Positions 9,209-16,069 of a stretch of 38,533 nucleotides of DNA are shown here, in pieces. The first letter of the stretch is position 1; each line of letters opens with the position of its first letter. A program made the translations under genes and the position numbers. The notes under the pieces were generated by a model. That model worked only from the letters and a program-made list of their open reading frames with translations, was not told the DNA's origin and did not search any database. The stretch covers positions 1 through 38,533 of the IMG/VR virus record IMGVR_UViG_3300034107_000416; one strand, 5' to 3'. The DNA is from a virus.

Positions 9209-10523
9209 TGAATTTTTCTAGGTTAAAATTGGAAGTAATTTCAGCAAAGTTAGAATAAATAAAATATCTGAATGCATCGAGTGCGTGAGATTTATCAGGG
9301 TTCTTTGTCTTCCAAGGATCGATGCTTCCTTTCCGGTCAACTTTTGCTTCCTTCAAATCGATAATCAGCAAATCACAATCAATCCTGCTGATCTGGATCT
9401 TGGACTTCTGGAAGGTCAAAATCGTGACTAATCTGCTGGCAATGTGGCTTGGATTCGACCTTGGAACTTGAATCTGAAGGTCTGACAGACCTAGATAATT
9501 CCTAATAAGTTGATAGGCATTCAGGTTGTCTTGTGTGAATGCACTTCTATTACCACCGGATGCATCACCATTGATGGCAAACATCACGTTTGGATATTCT
9601 GCCTTGATTGTTGCGCATAGTGCTGCAAGATCGCCAATGCGATACACCTTAATTACGTTTATGGTTGCGTAATGCAATGCACCTTCGGCATTCTTTTGGT
9701 ACTGGCAAACGATGCAGGTATTCGTTACGTTGAAGTCAAATGCCAGATACACCGGCAATGATGGCAACACACCAATCTGCGAATTGACTGTATGCAATGT
9801 GTAGTCAAATGATGTCAAGAATAACGATTCCCGATCCCACACACCCCATTGACCAAGTGCATAGACTTCATAATATGTCTGGTTGACCTGGCGAAGTGCT
9901 TCCATCCGTATTGGATACTGATCATCAAGGAATGGCAAAGCATCCAGATAAGTACCATGCAGTGTCAGGATTTGACTGCGTTCTGTGTCCGGTACTTCAT
10001 CAAAGAATCGCTTCTTAATCCAATGTGAGTCGCTGACCGGATTGAATGTCAAGAAGAATCGCTTAGGATGCTCTGACTTACCACGCAGTCGAAGTGTGAT
10101 CTGCGTGAAGTCATCCAATGTCAATTCGGTTGCTTCTTCAATCCAGATGTACTTGGCCTGACTTAGCGACTTCAATTTCTCTGGATCATCGCAGCCAAGA
10201 AAAACAATCTTGTTACTTCCAGAATGAATTTCAAGGTATCCTGGCTTGACTCGCACAAGACTGTCCAAACCCCAATCTGATATCTTGTTGCGGAAGTCTG
10301 CGAATACTGAATTGCGCAGCGTTGCAGCAACCTTGCGGATAACAAAGTAGGTTTGATTCTGATTCTTCCGCTGGTTGATGATTTCAGCCAAAAGCAGCTG
10401 AATCATTGTCTGCGATTTTCCCGATCCTGCTCCGCCCCATAGAATATTGTATGTCTTGGGATTAATTATGGCTTCCAGATACTTGCTCTGCCACAACTTC
10501 TGATTGGATAGATCAACCTTCAT
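9189..10523 (-). CDS. terL: Terminase large subunit
   Basis: A 444-residue packaging motor and nuclease. Walker A is GGAGSGKS (30-37), Walker B is YIWIEE (125-130), and the coupling motif region is LTFNPVSDSHW (158-168). The C-terminal RNase H-like nuclease domain shows FDFN (262-265), NGDASGG (acidic Asp320) and SHALDAFRYF with Asp416, matching the three-metal-ligand layout. The length and motif order fit the PBSX-type large terminases. It overlaps the small terminase gene by 11 bases. It would cut and pump phage DNA through the portal, here encoded far downstream in the same operon. Confidence 0.96.
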   Translation of the reverse strand: MKVDLSNQKLWQSKYLEAIINPKTYNILWGGAGSGKSQTMIQLLLAEIINQRKNQNQTYFVIRKVAATLRNSVFADFRNKISDWGLDSLVRVKPGYLEIHSGSNKIVFLGCDDPEKLKSLSQAKYIWIEEATELTLDDFTQITLRLRGKSEHPKRFFLTFNPVSDSHWIKKRFFDEVPDTERSQILTLHGTYLDALPFLDDQYPIRMEALRQVNQTYYEVYALGQWGVWDRESLFLTSFDYTLHTVNSQIGVLPSLPVYLAFDFNVTNTCIVCQYQKNAEGALHYATINVIKVYRIGDLAALCATIKAEYPNVMFAINGDASGGNRSAFTQDNLNAYQLIRNYLGLSDLQIQVPRSNPSHIASRLVTILTFQKSKIQISRIDCDLLIIDLKEAKVDRKGSIDPWKTKNPDKSHALDAFRYFIYSNFAEITSNFNLEKFNGQMLQ

Positions 10524-10902
10524 CTGGTGATTTCGGCATTATAACATCGTGAAAACTGATGTTGGATTCAGTTTCATGTCGATCCTTCCAGTCATCCTTG
10601 TACCGGTTCTTCATGTTGAATATCCAAGAAACAGCATTCCCTTGAATCCTTCCGTTGGCAATTGTCTTGCCAATTTCTTCCCATCCTAGCCGACCATTTC
10701 TGATTGCTTTTTCAATCTCCTTTTTTTCGGAAGACAATTCTATGGCATATTTTTCAATCGCAGATTCCATTGTTCTGAAGTCGCAGTCTGGAAAACATTG
10801 CTTAGAATAACCTTCTGCAAGGTGTGCAGCATACTTTGGAAGAAGTATTTTCAGTTCTTCCAAAGTGTAGCCATTATGATTGTTGCCTTCTGGTGCTGGC
10901 AT
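10513..10902 (-). CDS. terS: Terminase small subunit
   Basis: A 129-residue protein starting MPAPEGNNHNGYTLEELK. It resembles small terminases or DNA-binding starter proteins of Bacteroidota phages, including the helical region SKQCFPDCDFRTMESAIEKY and the end SWIFNMKNRYKDDWKDRHE. It sits directly before the large subunit with an 11-base overlap. A longer in-frame start at 10968 exists, but its 22 extra codons lie entirely inside the upstream 51-residue gene in another frame, while the chosen ATG follows that gene's stop by ten bases. It would recognise phage DNA and start packaging. Confidence 0.82.
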   Translation of the reverse strand: MPAPEGNNHNGYTLEELKILLPKYAAHLAEGYSKQCFPDCDFRTMESAIEKYAIELSSEKKEIEKAIRNGRLGWEEIGKTIANGRIQGNAVSWIFNMKNRYKDDWKDRHETESNISFHDVIMPKSPDEG

Positions 10903-10912
10903 ATATTGTTGT

Positions 10913-11068
10913 TTATTTTTTCTTTTTTCCGGCTGCTTTTTTGGCTTTTTTAGCCACAGACAAAGCAATTGCCACAGCTTGCTTTTGCTTCATTTTTGGG
11001 TTTCTTTTCATTTCAGAAGAAATATTTTTGCTGATAGTCTTCTGTGAATATCCTTTCTTTAATGGCAT
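10913..11068 (-). CDS. DUF6496-like small basic protein
   Basis: A 51-residue, strongly basic protein beginning [20 protein letters not shown], followed by [17 protein letters not shown] and a Lys-rich end. This matches a recurring family of short phage proteins (DUF6496 as I recall it) that often lie beside terminase genes; the function is unknown. It is the first gene of the late operon, lying just downstream of a well-formed promoter. The Lys/Ala-rich tail suggests contact with DNA. Confidence 0.8.
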   Translation of the reverse strand: MPLKKGYSQKTISKNISSEMKRNPKMKQKQAVAIALSVAKKAKKAAGKKKK

Positions 11069-11084
11069 AATTGAAAAGTTTTGT

Positions 11085-11116
11085 CAAAGGTATAGAATCA
11101 ATTTTTGATTTTGCAA
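11085..11116 (-). promoter_or_regulatory. Late operon promoter (Bacteroidota type)
   Basis: On the minus strand TTG (11116-11114) is followed after 21 bases by TACCTTTG (11092-11085), an exact match to the Bacteroidota -7 element TAnnTTTG with near-ideal spacing to the -33 element. It faces the first late gene, whose ATG is at 11068, leaving a leader of about ten bases. Expression of the whole terminase-to-tail-to-portal operon probably starts here. Confidence 0.65.
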
Positions 11117-11215
11117 TTATTTAATTGGGCGTTTAAGTACATCGTGATTTTACTAATATAAACCTTCTTCAAAAACAATATAAATATTTTTTAGAATATT
11201 TGCAAGGATAATGCA

Positions 11216-11251
11216 ATGGCACAAATGCCAATACAATATGATCAAGAATGA
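11216..11251 (+). CDS. Possible 11-residue leader peptide of lysis cassette
   Basis: The frame MAQMPIQYDQE ends in a TGA that overlaps the ATG of the next gene in an ATGA junction, as in other coupled pairs of this genome. It would couple translation to the first lysis gene. It is too short for any independent support, so the call rests on the junction alone. The 147 bases between this and the late operon hold promoter sequence on the minus strand and a weak AATATTTG box at 11195-11202 on the plus strand without a -33 partner. Confidence 0.25.
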   Translation: MAQMPIQYDQE

Positions 11252-11520
11252 AGTCAATATTAAACCTAGTTAATGACCTGAAAGGTGAATCATCATCGTT
11301 TCTACATGATGTACCGGTTCATGTGATATCGCTGTATAAGTTAGTAGAATGGATTCAACGTGATACGTTGCGATACTTCGACCATTGGACATTCACCGAC
11401 TGGTTCAGCTTTCTTTGGGTTGGTATCTTCAATATTGGATCGATGTATCTGTTGTTTGCCAGAATTGCCACAATCAAACGATTTCGAGATAAAAACGATA
11501 AATTTCAACCATACCTTTGA
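11248..11520 (+). CDS. Small membrane protein of lysis cassette
   Basis: A 90-residue protein with one clear hydrophobic segment (about 52-72, DWFSFLWVGIFNIGSMYLL) followed by a basic tail (KRFRDKNDK). It is the first full gene of a four-gene plus-strand set that includes an endolysin-type peptidase, three bases before the next gene. A holin or holin-regulator role fits the context but there is no family signature. Confidence 0.6.
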   Translation: MKSILNLVNDLKGESSSFLHDVPVHVISLYKLVEWIQRDTLRYFDHWTFTDWFSFLWVGIFNIGSMYLLFARIATIKRFRDKNDKFQPYL

Positions 11521-11523
11521 GTT

Positions 11524-11829
11524 ATGAATAAAAATCCAATAATTAGTGCCGTTCTCGTATTGATATGCGTTGGCACATTGTACCGGTCAGAAACACAGAT
11601 CAAATCTGTTCAGGTTGCAGCAATCACGCAACATTCGCTTGATTCTGCCAGATATGCATCATTATCGCATCGCATTGATACGATGATAGTGTATCAGCAG
11701 AAGGATTTTAAAAATCTACAACTTAGTCTGGATTCACTTGCTAAAGTTGAAGGTCAGAAAGGTAAAGGATGGAAGGTTTTAGGTAAAGTAATTGGTGGAT
11801 TTGTTAAAGTCGCAATACCTGGGTTATGA
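11524..11829 (+). CDS. Spanin-like or holin-associated membrane-anchored protein
   Basis: A 101-residue protein with an N-terminal signal-anchor (about residues 6-20, IISAVLVLICVGTLY), a polar helical part (about 25-75) likely in the periplasm, and a Gly/Lys end (GKGWKVLGKVIGGFVKV). The topology resembles inner-membrane spanins of phages of Gram-negative bacteria. Its stop overlaps the endolysin start (ATGA). The role is inferred from topology and location; sequence alone does not identify a spanin. Confidence 0.5.
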   Translation: MNKNPIISAVLVLICVGTLYRSETQIKSVQVAAITQHSLDSARYASLSHRIDTMIVYQQKDFKNLQLSLDSLAKVEGQKGKGWKVLGKVIGGFVKVAIPGL

Positions 11830-12185
11830 TACATTTTAAAATAGAAGAATTCGAAGACAAAACTGCACCTGGTTCTGGAAGCAAGATGCAGCCACGATTC
11901 TTGCAGATGATTGACAATGCAAGAACCATTGCCGGTGTGCCATTCAGAATCAATTCTGGATATCGTACACCAGAACACAATGCAAAGGTTGGTGGAAAAA
12001 AGGATTCTGCCCACGTTAAAGGATTCGCAGCTGACATTGCAACCACCGATGCCAGAAACCGATCCATCATTTTGACTGCGCTAATCAAAGCCGGATTCAC
12101 CAGAATTGGCATTGGCAAAACGTATCTTCATGCCGATTGTGATGACAGTCTTCCGCAGAATGTAATGTGGGATTATTACGGATAA
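11826..12185 (+). CDS. Endolysin, M15 family peptidase
   Basis: A 119-residue zinc peptidase of the M15 (D-Ala-D-Ala carboxypeptidase/L-Ala-D-Glu endopeptidase) type. The hallmark RINSGYRTPEHNAKVGG (41-57) leads into SAHVKGFAADI with zinc ligands His63 and Asp70; the third ligand is His102 in YLHADCD. The protein is a bare catalytic domain with no signal peptide and no wall-binding domain, so it needs a holin for release. It lies between the spanin-like and the holin-like genes. It would cleave peptide cross-links in peptidoglycan at lysis. Confidence 0.9.
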   Translation: MIHFKIEEFEDKTAPGSGSKMQPRFLQMIDNARTIAGVPFRINSGYRTPEHNAKVGGKKDSAHVKGFAADIATTDARNRSIILTALIKAGFTRIGIGKTYLHADCDDSLPQNVMWDYYG

Positions 12186-12187
12186 AT

Positions 12188-12436
12188 ATGGCATTCTACG
12201 ACATCAATGGAAGACGCATCAACTGGTCGGACAGAATCACTAAAAATTTTCTGTTTATTATGCTGATGCTTGCTTTTATCGGTCGATTATTTGCGCCATA
12301 TTGGTTACCAATTCCAGATGATAAGCAAGATTCTGGACTTGTGGAAACCTTGAAGACATTGATTACTGCTGTAATATTCTACCACATTGGCAGAGAAACT
12401 ACTAAGGCGCAGGAAGTCAAACCACCGGAATTGTAA
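12188..12436 (+). CDS. Holin-like membrane protein
   Basis: An 82-residue protein with two probable membrane segments (about 21-40 and 52-67) and a short polar tail (ETTKAQEVKPP), the size and topology of class II holins. It starts two bases after the endolysin stop; a longer in-frame start at 12167 would overlap the endolysin and lacks support. It is followed by a strong terminator, so it is the last gene of the lysis cassette. No specific holin family was recognised. Confidence 0.6.
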   Translation: MAFYDINGRRINWSDRITKNFLFIMLMLAFIGRLFAPYWLPIPDDKQDSGLVETLKTLITAVIFYHIGRETTKAQEVKPPEL

Positions 12437-12459
12437 GTTTGTTTTTTTTGTTGTTGATA

Positions 12460-12493
12460 AAAAAATGCCATCCGAATTTCAGATGGCTTTTTT
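12460..12493. terminator. Bidirectional terminator
   Basis: A run of A is followed by GCCATC (12467-12472), a loop in which GAA and TTC can extend the stem, GATGGC (12482-12487) and T6. It lies between the convergent lysis cassette and the minus-strand 75-residue gene and would act in both directions. Confidence 0.85.
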
Positions 12494-12496
12494 GTT

Positions 12497-12724
12497 TTAT
12501 TTATCACCAAAAGTCTTTTTGTAATACTGTTCTGCATAATATCCTGCACGTTCATAGCTGGTTGAATGATAGTCAAAGCTATTAAGAATGCCTTTTTTAT
12601 GCGCAATTACAATATCTGATTTTTCATCGAACATCAGGTAATCAATTTGCATTAAGACAAAGTTTTTATTGACAGTTTCTTGATCTTCTATAATAGATTT
12701 AAGGATTTCAAGTGTTGTTTTCAT
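12497..12724 (-). CDS. Small protein, member of a three-copy paralogous family
   Basis: A 75-residue protein ending in YYAEQYYKKTFGDK. The C-terminal EQYYxxTF motif and the preceding KKGILNSFD part match two other small proteins of this phage (at 14226 and 15857), and the type is common in Bacteroidota phages, where copies are scattered among early genes. Function unknown. A TACTTTTG box at 12741-12748 lies 17 bases upstream, but without a convincing -33 element. Confidence 0.65.
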   Translation of the reverse strand: MKTTLEILKSIIEDQETVNKNFVLMQIDYLMFDEKSDIVIAHKKGILNSFDYHSTSYERAGYYAEQYYKKTFGDK

Positions 12725-12767
12725 GCTTTTGAATAAAAATCAAAAGTAAGTAAGAATATAAGGAAAA

Positions 12768-13769
12768 TTATAGAATTTTTCCTTTGTAAATTCGCTTATT
12801 TCTTACTTCGAAGTCGATGCCATTAGAATCAAGATCAATGACAGCGAATCCATGATTCCAGTTATTGATTGGTGCATAGGCTGGATGCAGTTCACATAGG
12901 CATCCGGTTGACCATGTAGTCATTACTTTGCCATTGATATCAACCTGCGAATGTTCGCTAGACTGATGATTGTGTCCTTGTATCGCACTTGCCTTGGCTC
13001 GAAGTGCTAATCCTCTGGCAACATTGACTGGCGAAAAAAATCCTTGACTAAATTCGTGACCATGAATGATGTTCAGATTGTTGGCATGAATGATGCGTTT
13101 ATCACCGATTATCTGTATGCCTTCTGATCTGGCCTTTATTATATTGTCCAGAACAAATTCATCCATTCCTATTAGTTCACCGGCCTTCTGTTGCAAAAAG
13201 TGGTCATATCGTTCTTCGTGATTACCATGTTTGAAAATGACCTGGCAACCGAATTCCTTGTTCAGCACCTGGAAGAATTGCTTTAATGTGGCAATCTCAT
13301 GTGCGAAGTTGCGTTTCTTGGGATCTTTACCAAATCGACTTAATTGATAGCAATCTAGTGTATCGCCATTTAGCAGAACAAGATCAGGTTTTTCCTTCTT
13401 ACAATATTGTATTGCGATGCTCAACGCATCAATGTTATGATATGGAAGATGTATATCGGAAAATAATGCAATGCGCTTAAATCCCTGCAAAATGAATGGT
13501 TCATATGATGATTCATCCGATTCTGGCAACTTGTATGGATTATATGATCTGGCTTCTTCAACAATGAATTCTGAACCTGCTAACTTCCTTTTATTTTCTG
13601 CACCAGATTTGCCTTCAATATATCTCAATCGCTGTCTGGCATCTTCTACATCCTTAAATAGTATATTATTTTCATTGAACATTATTCTGGCCAGCTTCAA
13701 TGTCGGCATTTCAGAACCATGATTTTTTCGATATTGCCTTGCAACATCACTTTTTGAAAATTGTTCCAT
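12768..13769 (-). CDS. Metallophosphoesterase
   Basis: A 333-residue calcineurin-type phosphoesterase. Metal-binding motifs appear in order: SDIH (about 104-107), NGD (134-136), GNHE (182-185), an IIHGHE region and the closing GHNH. The N-terminus (DVARQYRKNH, MPTLKLARIMFNENN) is a helical DNA-binding-like extension often seen on such phage proteins. The start MEQFSKSDVARQ was chosen because the longer frame from 13871 would have to read through a transcription terminator and adds a low-complexity tail. The substrate is unknown; nucleotides or DNA ends are likely given the replication neighbours. Confidence 0.88.
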   Translation of the reverse strand: MEQFSKSDVARQYRKNHGSEMPTLKLARIMFNENNILFKDVEDARQRLRYIEGKSGAENKRKLAGSEFIVEEARSYNPYKLPESDESSYEPFILQGFKRIALFSDIHLPYHNIDALSIAIQYCKKEKPDLVLLNGDTLDCYQLSRFGKDPKKRNFAHEIATLKQFFQVLNKEFGCQVIFKHGNHEERYDHFLQQKAGELIGMDEFVLDNIIKARSEGIQIIGDKRIIHANNLNIIHGHEFSQGFFSPVNVARGLALRAKASAIQGHNHQSSEHSQVDINGKVMTTWSTGCLCELHPAYAPINNWNHGFAVIDLDSNGIDFEVRNKRIYKGKIL

Positions 13770-13806
13770 ATCAGATTGAAAGTCAAATATTAACCGATTG
13801 AAATGC

Positions 13807-13835
13807 AAAAAAAAACAGACCTGATTTTGGTCTGT
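13807..13835 (-). terminator. Intrinsic terminator after MazG-like gene
   Basis: On the minus strand ACAGACC, a seven-base loop and GGTCTGT are followed by a run of T (plus-strand A run 13807-13815). It lies between the MazG-like gene and the metallophosphoesterase start, and so separates two transcription units. Confidence 0.8.
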
Positions 13836-13867
13836 AATTTTTAAGTCAAAAATTGATATTAAATCAA

Positions 13868-14239
13868 TCAATATCCTTTTCCATGCAATCGTTCTCTTGT
13901 AGCATTATATGCAACCTTATGACTGATGTGGGCTTCAAGATCAATACCTAATCCTGCTGACATATCCAGAAGTCTAATGACTGCATCAGCCAATTCATCT
14001 TCGAATGTATCTTTAATGGTAGATTTAAAATCACCAGTTGCGGCATACAGCAACCAGTTTTCATCAGTTGTCATCAATCCTTTCCGATGGGCCTCCATTG
14101 CTTCACCCAGTTCCGATACCACTAGCATCAGCATTTCACCAACATTCCGTTCTTTATCCCAGAATCCTTTGGCCTTATTCCCTTCAAAAATAATTTGTGC
14201 TGATTCATTCAGGCCAGCTACCAATTCAATTTTCCCCAT
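13868..14239 (-). CDS. MazG-like nucleotide pyrophosphohydrolase
   Basis: A roughly 123-residue all-alpha NTP pyrophosphatase. The signature SELGEAMEAHRKG supplies the first ExxE-type metal site and FEDELADAVIRLLDM the second (E-x-x-x-D). Such phage enzymes hydrolyse NTPs or (p)ppGpp-like compounds and can prevent starvation responses or clean nucleotide pools. The chosen ATG (MGKIELVAGLNES) gives a 14-base overlap with the upstream gene; starts at 14260 and 14290 are possible. A terminator follows the gene. Confidence 0.82.
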   Translation of the reverse strand: MGKIELVAGLNESAQIIFEGNKAKGFWDKERNVGEMLMLVVSELGEAMEAHRKGLMTTDENWLLYAATGDFKSTIKDTFEDELADAVIRLLDMSAGLGIDLEAHISHKVAYNATRERLHGKGY

Positions 14240-14441
14240 TGTTTTTGTTATAATTTTCATTGTAATACTCTTCTCCATTAAGAAATTCACCCCATTGATT
14301 TATTGAGCAATCATCAAGTGCATCAATTATCTGCTGTTTTTCCATTTCTTTGGCTTGTTCCAAAATAGCATACCAAACCATTTTATCTTTTGGCTCATCC
14401 CATAATTGCTTGAATAGCCACTCAGTTGCTGTTTGTTTCAT
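14226..14441 (-). CDS. Small protein, member of a three-copy paralogous family
   Basis: A 71-residue protein beginning MKQTATEWLFKQLWDEPKD, with AKEMEKQQIIDAL in the middle and EEYYNENYN near the end. The helical TATEWLF..KEMEKxQIIDA..YYN layout is a very common small early protein of flavobacterial phages; function unknown. It is two bases downstream of the stop of the 3D-domain protein gene, and overlaps the MazG-like gene. Paralogues lie at 12497 and 15857. Confidence 0.68.
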   Translation of the reverse strand: MKQTATEWLFKQLWDEPKDKMVWYAILEQAKEMEKQQIIDALDDCSINQWGEFLNGEEYYNENYNKNNGEN

Positions 14442-14443
14442 AG

Positions 14444-14854
14444 TTATAAAATCATTACTGAATCAACTGCTATTTTTCCATAAGATAGCAGGTCAATTTT
14501 TTTCTTAAATCTCTTGTTCATCGTATCTTCTACCTTCCAGCATCCACGCAGATGCTCTGGCTGGTGGATGTATATCTCCGAATGATACGGATATTTTTTT
14601 AGCAAATCTCTGGATACTGCCAGAATGCGGATCTGTTTTTTTTTCAACTTCCGTAAGTTGATATGGTATCCAGTTGCAGTTTCCAATGGACTAGCGTCAC
14701 ACTGGCCCGCTGATGGATTGTAATACGTTGCCTTCACCTTTGTGTAGACTGCCGGCATTGGGAAGTGTGTAGCCGTTCTGTATGGCCTATGCACCTCAAA
14801 GTATATAGTGCAGAGTATGGCGCAGAGTATGAATGCGAAGATGTTACGTTTCAT
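14444..14854 (-). CDS. 3D-domain (MltA/RlpA-like) secreted protein
   Basis: A 136-residue protein with an N-terminal signal or anchor segment (about 4-19, NIFAFILCAILCTIYF) and a double-psi beta-barrel-like domain: KATYYNPSAGQCDASPLETATG (41-62, Thr-rich entry loop), ILAVSRDLLKKYP (77-89) and GCWKVEDTMNKRFKKKIDL (104-122). This matches the 3D (Asp-Asp-Asp) domain of lytic transglycosylase-like proteins, with Asp53 and Asp110 the obvious candidates for family acids. It may act on peptidoglycan or in superinfection exclusion. It lies in the early region, away from the lysis cassette, which is unusual for a lysis enzyme. Confidence 0.7.
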   Translation of the reverse strand: MKRNIFAFILCAILCTIYFEVHRPYRTATHFPMPAVYTKVKATYYNPSAGQCDASPLETATGYHINLRKLKKKQIRILAVSRDLLKKYPYHSEIYIHQPEHLRGCWKVEDTMNKRFKKKIDLLSYGKIAVDSVMIL

Positions 14855-14893
14855 TTTGCTTACAATTTTACTTTAATTGCGGATATTTACGAG

Positions 14894-15121
14894 TTAGCAG
14901 CAATTAATCGGATGTATCAACAACGACTTTTATAATATCGCTTGTCGGGTCTAATATAACTCTGTCAACTGTCATTAGTGTTTCTCCATCCGTAAATTCA
15001 TCTTTATAATCTAACCTTATCCAATCGCCTTTTCTTGGCACTATTGGCAATTTAATGGTTAATGTTTTGTCGTTTTCTTTGTTGTCTAATAATATTGTGA
15101 ACATAATTTAACTGCTGCTAA
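14894..15121. repeat. 14-bp inverted repeats flanking a small gene
   Basis: TTAGCAGCAATTAA at 14894-14907 and its reverse complement with one mismatch at 15108-15121 flank the 66-residue gene almost exactly; the left copy contains the stop codon. The right copy overlaps the outer arm of the attC-like palindrome. This arrangement suggests that the gene is a mobile cassette. Confidence 0.6.
14904..15104 (-). CDS. Small beta-rich hypothetical protein
   Basis: A 66-residue protein, beta-rich, with PRKGDWIRLDYKDEF in the middle and a C-terminal IIKVVVDTSD. Small proteins of this outline (an 'RxGDxI' turn followed by a strand pair) occur widely in Bacteroidota phages and mobile elements; function unknown. 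It lies between a short inverted repeat and a 100-bp attC-like palindrome and is not overlapped by its neighbours, unlike most genes here, so it may have been inserted as a cassette. Confidence 0.6.
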   Translation of the reverse strand: MFTILLDNKENDKTLTIKLPIVPRKGDWIRLDYKDEFTDGETLMTVDRVILDPTSDIIKVVVDTSD

Positions 15122-15213
15122 CAGCGTTTTTATGCAAGCGGGCGGACAGTTTGCGGTTAATAATTAAGTTCGTGCTATGCCCGCCTGACATAAACACGCA
15201 AAACGTTACCAGC
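15114..15213. repeat. Imperfect palindrome resembling an integron attC site
   Basis: The outer arms are GCTGCTAAC and GTTACCAGC. The inner arms are GCGTTTTTATGCAAGCGGGC and GCCCGCCTGACATAAACACGC, which pair along most of their length with a few bulged bases. The loop is about 36 bases. On the minus strand the element starts at the TAA stop of thyX (TAACG) and ends in CTGTTAGC, just before the next gene, as attC sites do in gene cassettes. It is clearly more GC-rich than its surroundings. It could also be an ordinary structured intergenic repeat. Confidence 0.55.
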
Positions 15214-15856
15214 CAAGTGCTGAATAAATATTTGGAAACTGCTCCTTAAATATAACCTTAATCTCATCAGCAATCAATCTATGTTCCAATTGAGTGTGTT
15301 CATCGCATCGAATCTGAAGGTAATGAATCCAGCTTCTGATTGACCCCTTCATGTAAAGCGTTGTGCTTGTCGCTAATGGAAGAACCATTCTTGCGCATTC
15401 CTTAGCGATACCATTATCTAATAAATCTTGATAGGCTTCAAATGCAATATCTACTGAATACTGTACATATTTGTAAAGAAGCATATCATCTTCTGAACGT
15501 GATAAAATATTGCTGCTACTTTGGCGATTACTTTCAGCCTTTAATCGTAATTGAATCTGCTCTGCAATTTCGGCCTTAGAATATCGCTGGCTGAACTCTT
15601 GGAAGCTGAATGACCTATGGCGCAGGATTTGTGCTGCGATTGCTCTGCTCGTTGTTATCTCGATGGTCATGTCAGCCATCTCGAATGGTGACCAATGCTT
15701 GTTTTTAATCAGATATGCAATTAGCCGATCTGATGTTTCGAAGTTCATCTGGTTGTCAGGATTCGATACCCTGGCAGTATAAACAATTAACTGTTCTGGT
15801 GATAAGATATTACCACCAATGTTACCGGTGGTAACCGAAATTAGTTTGGTTTTCAT
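15206..15856 (-). CDS. thyX: Flavin-dependent thymidylate synthase
   Basis: A 216-residue ThyX, which makes dTMP from dUMP with FAD and methylene-tetrahydrofolate. The diagnostic RHRX7S motif is RHRSFSFQEFS (79-89), followed by QRYS. Other conserved parts are the substrate-binding HWSPFEM (54-60) and the C-terminal LPLATSTTLYMKGSIRSWIHY with its ARMVLP lead. Length is normal for the family. It would supply thymidine for phage DNA synthesis. It begins one base after the stop of the 70-residue gene region, and its stop lies in the attC-like palindrome. Confidence 0.95.
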   Translation of the reverse strand: MKTKLISVTTGNIGGNILSPEQLIVYTARVSNPDNQMNFETSDRLIAYLIKNKHWSPFEMADMTIEITTSRAIAAQILRHRSFSFQEFSQRYSKAEIAEQIQLRLKAESNRQSSSNILSRSEDDMLLYKYVQYSVDIAFEAYQDLLDNGIAKECARMVLPLATSTTLYMKGSIRSWIHYLQIRCDEHTQLEHRLIADEIKVIFKEQFPNIYSALGW

Positions 15857-16069
15857 TTAGTCTTTAAAATAAGTTTGTTCAAAGTATTCTTCTGCAAGTT
15901 GCTGGTCTGCGAATGGTTTGTTTGCTTCCATAAACGCATCCAAAATTTGTTTTTTTTCCTTATGAAGCAGCAGAAGTGCCTTCATATAGATTTTTTCTCT
16001 GATTGGTTCAATTCCTTTGACTTCTGATTCGAAAAGCCAGATGATCAATTCTGATAGTGCTGTGTTCAT
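15857..16069 (-). CDS. Small protein, member of a three-copy paralogous family
   Basis: A 70-residue helical protein: ALSELIIWLFESE (4-16), HKEKKQILDAFMEA (36-49) and the end AEEYFEQTYFKD. It shares the EWLF/IWLF start, the EKxQILDAF core and the EQxYF/EQYYxxTF tail with the proteins at 12497 and 14226. Function unknown. It lies directly upstream of thyX with no gap, and its ATG overlaps the stop of the coiled-coil membrane protein gene (ATGA). Confidence 0.68.
   Translation of the reverse strand: MNTALSELIIWLFESEVKGIEPIREKIYMKALLLLHKEKKQILDAFMEANKPFADQQLAEEYFEQTYFKD

Noticed and set aside
10513-10968. 151-residue version of the small terminase
   Set aside because: The extra N-terminal codons lie in the Lys-rich 3' end of the 51-residue gene in another frame, and a good ATG follows that gene's stop.
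11195-11202. AATATTTG as promoter of the lysis cassette
   Set aside because: There is no -33 element at the right distance (the position is AAAA), so the promoter of this cassette remains unidentified.
13770-13871. N-terminal extension of the metallophosphoesterase
   Set aside because: It would read through a clear terminator hairpin with a T run, and the added sequence has no protein-like pattern.
14873-14907. TTAATTGC/GCAATTAA hairpin after the 66-residue gene as a terminator
   Set aside because: The 8-bp AT-rich stem has no T run on either side that would make it an intrinsic terminator, and it overlaps the 14-bp inverted repeat.
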